64,000 bases of DNA, from the NCBI GenBank assembly GCA_027605045.1, contig JAQFWX010000019.1, positions 124,001 through 188,000 on the forward strand. The letters are read 5' to 3'. The notes under the pieces were generated by a model that worked only from the letters and a program-made list of their open reading frames with translations, made no database searches and was not told where the DNA came from. This DNA is from Phallus indusiatus. Its lineage: Eukaryota; Basidiomycota; Agaricomycetes; Phallales; Phallaceae. This document shows positions 55,848 to 64,000 of the stretch, piece by piece; positions within the stretch are counted from its first letter, which is position 1; every line of letters starts with the position of its first letter. A program made the position numbers and the translations under genes.

Positions 55848-55937
55848 GCATGTTCTCGATGGTAAGGCAGAACGTCACGTTGTAACGCGTTCGTCACGGT
55901 TGCATCATCGACCTAATAGCCTGCCGCGCCTGGAGAC
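55848..55937. promoter_or_regulatory. 90-bp divergent promoter
   Basis: The ATGs of PIG-H (minus) and the cysteine synthase (plus) are only 90 bp apart, so both transcripts must start inside or very near this gap. No TATA box is visible. Confidence 0.5.
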
Positions 55938-58168
55938 ATGGATTTGAAAGACTACCTATTCAGATTATTGAGACTACCTCGAAAACCATTTCATTCACTT
56001 CTTCTAGGCATCTTTTGTGGAATATCTGCGTCTATTACTTCAGTCTCGCTTTTGGCATACTTGCGTCGGAGACGCGAAGAAGAATACACGAGACTGGTGG
56101 AAGAGGAAATAAGTCGTCCAATTCAGCTCAGGAGTGATGAAATCATCCGGAACGGCATAAGTGGATTGATTGGTAACAGCATGAAAGAGTTATTTCGAAA
56201 TTAGTTTGTTGGCTGAGATGTTATATAGGGAATACTCCTCTCGTTAGGATCAACTCTTTGAGCGACGCTTTGGGAGTGGAAATATTGGTATGCATATGTA
56301 GTTTCTTTATAAAGTTGGTTAATGAAAGCATTCATAGGGCAAAGCCGAAGTTAGTCGTATTTGTTGCAATCCTTCATCTGTTTGACGTGGCGATGGTATT
56401 TTACAGTTTCTCAACCCGGGTGGAAGTGTTAAAGATCGTGTTGCCTTGAGAAGTGAGGCTCCTTTACGCCCTTATCCTCCTCTGTCTGAAAAATTCTCTT
56501 AAGTAATCGAAGATGCTGAGAGAAGCGGTTTTCTTTACCCTTACAATGGCTCATGTATCTTCGAGGGTACTGTCGGTTCAACTGGGATATCTTTGGCTAT
56601 GATCGCTCGTGCAAGGTGAGCTCCAGGAATGTAACCTCACTTTGCGCTCCCGAGCTAACCTTATTTAAGGGGCTATAATGCAAGTTGGTCCGCATTTTTC
56701 GTCTTCCCTGAACAAATGTCCTTACATACTACAGCAATAATCATGCCAGATGACGTCGCTGACGAAAAGGCTAAAACACTTTTAGCCCTAGGTGCTCGTG
56801 TCGAGAAAGTTCGTCCAGCGAGCATTGTTGACAAAAAACAGGTCGGAGATTATTGCAACAACAAACCCGAATGTCACTCTTACTTTCGTGCAGTTTGTGG
56901 TATGCTTCGCCTCGAAAAAAGCACCTAAACGGGCTATGAACACTTTTAGTAGAACTTGGCCAGACAGAGGGCCCTAGAATTCGGGAACGCCATTAATCCC
57001 ATTGTCATTAGTGCCGATACCATCGTAACAACAGATACAAAAGAAAGCGTCATGGATAATGAAGACCCTTTCGCCGAGGATCGACAAAGACAAAAACCGC
57101 GAGGGTTTTTTGCCGATCAGTTCGAGGTATTTATTTCATTTGTTATTTGAACATAAAAAACTCATATGAACAGAACAGAAGCAACTTTGATGCCCATTAT
57201 GAGGACACTGGGCCTGAAATATGGCGACAAACTAATGGCAGAATAGATGCTTTCGTATCTGGTTCAGGTAAGCCTCTTGAATTCTGATACCTGACCTGGA
57301 ATGTGGTTGTTGATGTTATCTTAGGGACAGGAGGGACAATCTCAGGCGTTGGCAGATTTCTCAAAGCAATGGCCGAGAATCTAAAAGTTATTCTTGCAGA
57401 CCCTGAGGGGTCTGGATTGTATAATAAGGTAATGATCTCTCTAAATGTATTAATGAAATAACATCGTATCAGGTAAAATACGGTGTCATGTTCGATCAAA
57501 AAGAGGCGGAAGGGACGAAGCGAAGGCATCAGGCAAGTAGTTTCTTGCATATCCAATTTGAGCGATCTAAAACTTCCATGCAAGGTCGATACCGTCGTCG
57601 AAGGAATGTAAGAATACTACTTTTGCTATATTTAATTCAATTATTCCGACTAAAGTGTTTCTTTTCCAAAGTGGCATCAATCGCCTGACTAAAAACTTTG
57701 AAATGGGACTTCCAATAATAGACGATGCATACAGAATCCAAGACAAGGAAGCCATTGCCATGTCAAGGTATCTTGTCCAGAATGACGGACTGTTCCTTGG
57801 ATCAAGTAGCGCATGTAATCTTGTCGCATGCGTTAAGTTGGCGAAGGACATGAAATGGTGTGAGAATCAAGTGATAGTCACAATCTTGTAAGGAATTGGA
57901 GAACTCAGATTTTGTCCTTTTCTGACTTATTTTCCCAAGGTGCGACTCTGGCACACGGCATTATTCGAAGGTTCGTGTTTGATTCATCCGCTTGCACGTT
58001 TTATACTCAATAATTCCGCCGTTTGATAGTTCTGGTATGATAACCTCACATCTTATACTTACATTACCTCAACGAATTCAATGCTTCTTGCGCAGGAATG
58101 ACAGCTATGTACAAGCAGCAGGCATCGCGGCGGATCCATCTCTTATCGAAGACCTAATCAGATCTTAG
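55938..58168 (+). CDS. membrane-anchored cysteine synthase-like enzyme (Mcy1-like)
   Basis: A PLP-dependent beta-family enzyme in at least ten exons. The N-terminus has one membrane segment ([20 protein letters not shown]) and a basic flank (RRRREEEY). The catalytic part then reads [22 protein letters not shown] (K binds PLP), and the [20 protein letters not shown] region. It goes on [20 protein letters not shown] and FADQFE with the conserved [14 protein letters not shown]. The phosphate-binding loop is [15 protein letters not shown]. The C-terminus reads [20 protein letters not shown] and [18 protein letters not shown]. The membrane anchor resembles yeast Mcy1 (YGR012W) of the mitochondrial outer membrane. 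Whether it makes cysteine in vivo is unproven for that group. Confidence 0.88.
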
Positions 58169-58739
58169 AACAAAATTGCAAAGTGGACCACAAGACAGGA
58201 GCTGGAAATAGCGGAGACAGACTTGTTGTAGTGAGCTGTGTTTTGGAAAATGTAACATGTTACCATTCATGAATGCGCTTGTAAAACAACTTGGCTTGGA
58301 TATCAATATATCAATCACCGTCGTCTCCATTCGCACTGCTTCGAGCCTGGATATCGGGTGCCTTCGTAGGTTATCTACCTGACCTTAATATTGATGCCCA
58401 ATATGGTCAAGCCTCAGTCAACGTCATATGTCTTACTATCATCAAAGAAAATGTATTGTCTTACATTATTCAGACTGCTATCATCGAAGATTATAATTTA
58501 GACGAAGGAAGTTTCCGGTACCGGTGAAGTATGTCGTGCTCTGGGTACCATCATACCATCATCAATGTCCGACGTAGCTTCGGATCCGAGCGTTCAACGG
58601 AAACCTCTCAGTCGTTCATCGCCACTTTGTCATCCCATCAATTAGATCGTCGCTAGCTCCTGTTAGATCACGATATAAATGCATTTTGTTGTCTTTCCAG
58701 GCTTTTCCAATTTGCCACCCACACCGCCATTTCACTACT
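58169..58739. other. intergenic region
   Basis: The 3' flank of the cysteine synthase and promoter of the DUF1223 gene. An ATATAAATGC run at 58672-58681 may serve as TATA box. No gene is supported. Confidence 0.4.
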
Positions 58740-59626
58740 ATGTCGACTACCTCTAGAATAAAAGGCCTCTTTCACTTTGGATCCAACAAGAACAAAATGG
58801 ATAAGATGGCCAACATGGACGAAGTTTGCGTACCAAAAGATTCCATGACTTTCTCCAGCGAGTCAGCGATGGAAGATACACCGAATTCGATGACGAATTC
58901 GATGACCACGACCGCTGGCATGACACCGCAGCAAGCCATCTCTCCCACTGTCGTCGAACTATTCCAATCACAGGGATGTTCTTCTTGCCCTCCTGCAAAC
59001 GACAACGTCATCCCTCTAACAGATGATCCCGACAAACTTGTTTTGACCTACGAAGTCACATATTGGGACTACCTGGGATGGCCTGATACCTTTGGAAACA
59101 AGGCATGGGACCAACGTCAACGCGACTATTCGGCCGCCTTTAAAAGCCGGAGCGTTTACACTCCACAGGTACGCCTTTTTCGTCATTGTATTCGTATGCC
59201 AGCTACCACGATATTAAATGATGTTGTCTTCAGGTTATCGTCAACGGTGTCTCATACGGAGTGGGTTCACGCCAAAAAGAGTTACAGACCCTAATCCAGG
59301 AAGGAAAAGCTGCACCTTTGGCATCTTTTGCTTCAGTTAAGATCGCAGATGGCAAGGTTACCGTAACTGGACCAGAAAACACCCGTGGCATTGTGCAACT
59401 CATTGTGTACGACCCGCGGAATCACACCATCTCAATTGGCCGAGGCGAGAATCGTGGTGCAAATTTGCCGCACAGGAATATAGTAAAAGATTTGACTGTT
59501 CTCGGATGGTGGGAAGGTGGGAAATTGGAGTTCCCACTTCCTGAGATGAACTTGGAAGGACTGAAAGCTGCAATCGTGGTACAAAAGGGCAGAGGGGGTC
59601 CTGTTATTGCTGCAGCTAAGATTTGA
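58740..59626 (+). CDS. DUF1223 thioredoxin-fold protein
   Basis: Two exons with one intron of about 65 bp (near 59169-59233). After a Ser/Thr/Met-rich N-terminal stretch the conserved core begins PTVVELFQSQGCSSCPPAND (CSSCPPA motif, thioredoxin-like Cx2C). It continues LVLTYEVTYWDYLGWPDTFG, RQRDYSAAFKSRSVYTPQ, VNGVSYGVGS and the C-terminal strand-rich part VQLIVYDPRNHTISIGRGEN. The family is common in fungi and bacteria, annotated only as DUF1223; a redox role is inferred from the paired cysteines. ATG at 58740; a longer upstream frame has no ATG. Confidence 0.9.
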
Positions 59627-60362
59627 TTTAAGACAATTATCGGTATTGCATCGGACTCTAGAATAATTTATTGTTCACGTAACGTTTTCATCAAAATTAG
59701 TTTCCTGTTGTTGCAAATTTACTCTCTCCTCTGATCCTTGCGGGTTCACCTGTCTTTCATCTGCTTTCTCTGAATATGTAATGTATGTTGATAATGTCAA
59801 AAACTGTATGGATTCGTTTGAAACTATCTTGGGATGGGGTGCGCCTCGATGCAACGACCGGGCTAGTATCATAAATTGAAACATGCCATACTAAGAGGAT
59901 GGACCGCTCGGGCATGTCAAGTTTCGAACTTAGCTTAAAAACGCCCAACAACTGGGACGTTGGTAAGTATTATAATCAGCATGGCGTGGAATTTCGAATG
60001 ATAGTTGTTGATATACAAATGCAATAGTAAAATGAAGAAGCCCAGCCATGCTATATACTAATCAGCGTTTCTTCTCCCCATCAAAAAAAACGTCGCATAT
60101 GTGTGTGGTATCGTAATAGCGTCACTTCAGATTTTGAACGGGTGTAGGAGGAATAGAATGATTGATGACAGGAGAAACGTTGAAATATGAATTATTAGGA
60201 AGTGATTTTGCAGGAGATGGAGCAGGAGCAGTGTTCTCGGAAGGTGTTGGCACGTTGAAAGGTACTAGCGGCTTTGCGCTGAGTGAGGGTGAGGGCGCTG
60301 TCGGATTAGTCGGACCGGTAGCTGGTGTTGCTGTATTCCTGTACGCATTTCATCCATGGTTA
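59627..60362. other. intergenic region
   Basis: The 3' flanks of DUF1223 and Ada2. A plus-strand frame at 60162-60440 (Gly/Ala-rich) overlaps the Ada2 end and is not supported as a gene. Confidence 0.45.
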
Positions 60363-62777
60363 TCACTTGATGTGGAGAATAAAAATAAAGAGAGAAACGC
60401 ACGGAGTATTAGTGTTGGTTGGAAGAGGAGGAGGAACTGAGGGTTCTTCTGGCACCCGCAGAACGCCCGCCTGAACCAAGAAATCCCATACCCGACTGGT
60501 TTTGTTAACGTCAATTTTGACTAGTTCACGAGCTTCTCGTCTTCTTAGTTTACCGCCCCGTCTGGCGAACTCTCTGACCAATGTGTCCTTGATGAGCAGA
60601 TACGCTTTTGGCATTATACGCAGCTGCGAGCAAAGAGTTTGTTCGGGAACCGTGAGAAGGTGTAATGACGGCGCATTGGCGAGATTGAGCGGCGTAACTA
60701 GACAAAAAGAAGGAAATCAGTGGTGATCGGTAGTGGTAGAGTCAGAAAAAAAATGGTGATTTACCTGGTTTACGCCCTCCGGGCAGATTGGACTTGGGAG
60801 CTTCAGCGCCGTCACCTTCATTTGTGCCGCCAGCCGAATCCGGGGGAAACGAGGCACGAGATGCTTGTCGATGTATGTGATTGGCACGATCGGCTGACTG
60901 ATCACGCTGAAAGCTAGGATTCGCCTTCCTAGCGTTCTAATGAACGTATTAACATCAATACCTTGGCTGACATGTATACAGCACGCAAAAACCGAAACAA
61001 CATACTCGTTGATACAACTCTGTCTCATATTTATCGACTTCTGACGATGTTGTGATGCCCAGCCGTCGGTAATGCTGAAGCTCTTGTATTCGTCGCCTAA
61101 GCGCAGCCTCGACTTTTCATAAAATGAATAATTGCAAATTGTCAGCTGAGTGTGGGAGAGAGAATGACATAACACAAACAACATACACAGCATGCCATTC
61201 ACAAATTCTTCATAATCATCCGCTGTCTGTAATTTGGCAAACGGCCTAAATTTATGCACAAACTCGCGCTCCTCCTTCTGCCTCTTCTTATCAGCCGCCA
61301 TCATCTAAAAGGGAATTGAGTGATTGTTGTTTAAAAAGGGAGGTCAAGCGAAAGAGGATGTTTTCGCCACACACCTTTTTGTAGTCCAGCAGTCCCCTCT
61401 GGAACATGAACGCTTTCGCCTCATGTCGTCGAGACACTCGTTGATGATACATATCCAGCATCGCCAACTTGAACTTGACTGACTCGGACGTCTCTAACGG
61501 TATAATTGGAGCAGCGGGGTCTTCCCCGTTTTCGTTTTCGCCTTCCTTAGAAGCAGTGATAGAACCTTCCACGTTCTCTTCAATTTTCGGTTTGACCTTC
61601 GTTTTACCAGAAGTATGACCATTGATGCCATTCACAACAGGCTTCACATTGCCATTCGAAAGAGGTGTTGAACTAACGCTCTCCGATCTTTTTCGTTTAC
61701 TCGCCGTCGACTCTTGCCTGTTCGTTTCCTCCCACCGTTTCCTAGCTTTAACGTCTATGTCGTTTTCGTCCTCCGGTAATTCATCGCCATCGAAATCGAG
61801 AATAACTCCAAATTCGAGATCTTTGACCGCATCTTCTGCTTCATTGTCTAGTTCGTGTTCGAATTCCAGACGGCCAGGGAGGTATCCCGCAATTTCGTGA
61901 ACACCTGGGGTTGAAACGACGGCCGGTTTGGGCGGAACAGGGGCTGCCTGATGACTGGCCAGTGCTTCTATTCGACGTTTCTTGCGGGCTTGAAACTCCG
62001 GCAACGAAACGTTAAACTCGAGATCCATACGCTAAAAGCCAGGTAGGTGATAAGAGACAAATTACTGTCAGAGCGAAAAGGATGATAAATGGGTCACTTA
62101 CGGGTAACGGAAAGTCAGGCGATGCTATATATACAGATTTATAATGTTGTTCGACTTCTTCCTTGGTACGTGTTCCGACATGTTCAGCGACAGCGGTCCA
62201 GTTCCCAAGACCTTGCAATGTCAAAGCTTCATTGAGAAGCAGTTCCCTTGAATACAGATTAGCTTAGCCTCGAAGGAACCCGTGAAAGAAAAAAAATAAA
62301 TGTACTCGTCAGCGCCCCAATCTTCATCAAAAATCGGGTAAGAGTGCAGTTCCTAAATCACGTGGTTAATCAAGGATCAAGGCGATAACGAAAAAGAACG
62401 AGAAAACAAGTGGGAAGGAGGAGAGAAAAAGATAAAAGTTTTTTGTCAAAAAGATAATGGGCGCTCTTACAATGATACGATAGGCGTGCGTCCGCTTGTG
62501 TTCCTTGAATTCTGCGCCTCTTGTGAAACATGTTGGGCAGATGTCGATGCCGTCGTCGTCTTCGCAAACAGGATCGGCGCATTTGATCCTGACCGAGTGT
62601 GTGAGATCACATTGGCAGGCGTCGCATTCGACCTGGAGCCCCGGTTCGTTTATCACTTGAAAAATAGCAAAGAAGAGTCAGGGAACATGCGCGAAAAAAG
62701 ATCAGATAGTATAATACAAAAAAAAACACCATACCAGCTTCATCCGGAACTGGCCGTTTGCGGTGGGTGACCGTCAT
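60363..62777 (-). CDS. ADA2: Ada2, SAGA/ADA histone acetyltransferase adaptor
   Basis: The start MTVTHRKRPVPDEAG is followed by a ZZ zinc finger (VECDACQCDLTHSVRIKCAD, DICPTCF). Next is a SANT/Myb domain (LLNEALTLQGLGNWTAVAEH, RTKEEVEQHYKSVYI). The region DLEFNVSLPEFQARKKRRIE follows, then YLPGRLEFEHELDNEAEDAV and ELPEDENDIDVKARKRWEET. A Ser/Glu-rich variable part leads to YHQRVSRRHEAKAFMFQRGL. The C-terminal SWIRM domain reads LIKDTLVREFARRGGKLRRR with TSRVWDFLVQAGVLR. Ada2 stimulates and targets the Gcn5 acetyltransferase in the nucleus. The extreme C-terminus (after PPPLPTNTNTP) is uncertain; I end at the stop at 60363. Confidence 0.92.
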
Positions 62778-63366
62778 TGTATTTTTTCCCACGAGCAGTG
62801 AACTCTCAAAACGAAAAATGACACAAAACCAGGCGGTTTTCGCTGTTTTACACTCCAGAGATGTAAAGAAATTAATCTCAGGCCCCAGTCCCAAAAAAAA
62901 GTACAAAAATTAAGAGAGAAAAGTGACAGTAAATATAAAGAATATCGGCGGGATGACGAAGGGATGGGCGCGGAAATTAAACTAAAGTGATAACACCTGG
63001 AGGAAGGTTTCTTTCAAGGAAATAACCCGACTTTCGTACAAATAGAAGGCAAAGTCGAGCGAATTGTGGCTTCCGCGTTGTGCAGCCTGTGGTTTGTACG
63101 TTCTTGAGTAAGCCGTGAAGCCAGCCGCGGAAGCATCTTATGTAATCAATCACAATCACAACATTCTAAACAAAAACGAGTCGTGGCAACGCGCTGCGCT
63201 CCACAACGCTGGGAAGGGGATAAAACTCATGTCTACACTGTATGATAACAACTTTTGAACGCTACACGCTACATCGTTTCAAAGAAATAACAACGTTGCT
63301 TTGCTTTGCTACACTTTTTCAAAAACATAATTTGGTCCTACAGTGCTCATTCGAGGAAGTCCAGCT
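62778..63366. other. intergenic region
   Basis: The upstream flank of Ada2 and 3' flank of the right-edge gene. No supported gene; A/T-rich with CAACG-containing runs. Confidence 0.4.
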
Positions 63367-64000
63367 TCAGGGAGAGTCGTCGGGTAAGGATAGAAATAAG
63401 CTCCTGTAAACCTTGGTGTTCAGCTTTTGTCTTATGTACCGAACAAGCAATTGTTTCGCACCTCGTTCTTCTACCTTGCCAATGAACGCAGGCAAATAGG
63501 CATCAGGATGGAACAAGGTAACTGGAGCTACAGGTGGTGTGCTGATATGCAGTGCAATGTCCATATTAATAATTCCGGGCGTGCTCATGGTCCATTTTGG
63601 AATAAAAGGAGGCCGTGGAACCCGAGATTCGTCAGCGGTGGCATAGGATGCTAGCAAAAGTCGAACACGGCGGGTACCCTAGTTTAAAAAGCATGAAACC
63701 TGGCACTTGATTTCGGGGGAAAAGCAGGAGCCCATACAATTCTCTTCCAAATAAATATCGGCATCCACATCATAAGCACGACGGCTAGGAAAATAAGCAC
63801 AGACACAACACGGGCGGCGAAAGCTTTAGACCCCTTTGATTCATCCTTTCCAAATATAGCGCGATCGATTGATGGATAAACCACTAGTGGCACTATAAGG
63901 GTTATCCTGGGCAGTTGAGTAAATGCACGAGCATGTGTTTGACGTTTACATTTGACACGTACAATATAGACACAGCGAGCCATATTCTTTCAAACAGCGG
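63367..64000 (-). CDS. putative membrane protein, 3' part (5' end outside window)
   Basis: Two minus-strand blocks look like exons: DESKGSKAFAARVVSVLIFL with VVLMMWMPIFIW (one membrane segment, about 63700-63900), and STPGIINMDIALHISTPPVA to LVRYIRQKLNTKVYRSLFLS (to a stop near 63367). Splice sites between them (about 63660-63690) were chosen from frame only. A GTACGT donor near 63955 suggests that the gene continues to the right of the window. I do not recognise the product. Confidence 0.4.

Noticed and set aside
1..64000. CRISPR arrays, bacterial operons, riboswitches or phage genes
   Set aside because: The sequence is intron-rich fungal nuclear DNA; no regularly spaced direct repeats or prokaryotic signals were seen.

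Overview
The window is nuclear DNA of a filamentous basidiomycete, most likely an agaricomycete. Most genes are split by many introns of about 45-70 bp with GT-AG ends. The recognisable products are fungal (UPF2, SAGA Ada2, chitin synthase activator Skt5/Chs4, PIG-H, CCT6, FIT, Lcp5/neuroguidin). The repeats include a Ty3/gypsy chromovirus and a basidiomycete-type multicopy gene. Species cannot be fixed from the sequence alone. All splice models were read by eye from frame, splice signals and family resemblance.

Layout. 1-14 kb: a truncated unknown gene, an NAD(P)-binding SDR-like gene, a FIT gene and an Lcp5/neuroguidin gene with an apparent frameshift. Next comes a roughly 1.8-kb tandem duplication (about 5311-7098 and 7112-8930), each copy carrying one gene for a small secreted protein. 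It is followed by a coiled-coil/degenerate-PHD/chromodomain gene, an intron-containing tRNA-Ala(CGC), a DUF3128 gene and a PP2C phosphatase. 14.7-26 kb: UPF2, a TIM-barrel-like protein, an HD-domain hydrolase, an acidic RING protein with a very long insertion inside the RING, and a coiled-coil protein.

26-41.5 kb is a degenerate, transposon-rich stretch. It holds a tail-to-tail pair of related Cys-rich zinc-finger-like genes, one with a solo LTR in an intron. A multicopy basidiomycete gene here has been hit by three solo LTRs; removing each with one target-site duplication restores the reading frame. A 6.2-kb Ty3/gypsy element with near-identical LTRs follows, flanked by a CTGCC duplication and with two frameshifts in reverse transcriptase. 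Just inside its 5' LTR is an 11-nt primer-binding site complementary to the predicted 5' end of its own transcript, which suggests Tf1/sushi-type self-priming. tRNA-derived SINE-like units and a 664-bp hAT-like MITE with an 8-bp duplication complete the region.

41.6-50.2 kb: two paralogous SDR genes bracket four paralogous small proteins that share one exon/intron plan and a GN(H/F)YC...YHY...NP(N/D) signature. 50.6-64 kb: Skt5/Chs4 with a CaaX tail, CCT6, PIG-H sharing a 90-bp divergent promoter with a membrane-anchored cysteine synthase, a DUF1223 protein, Ada2, and a truncated membrane-protein gene at the right edge. Apart from the two duplicated arrays and the transposon zone, the genes look like ordinary independently transcribed fungal genes with no operon-like grouping.
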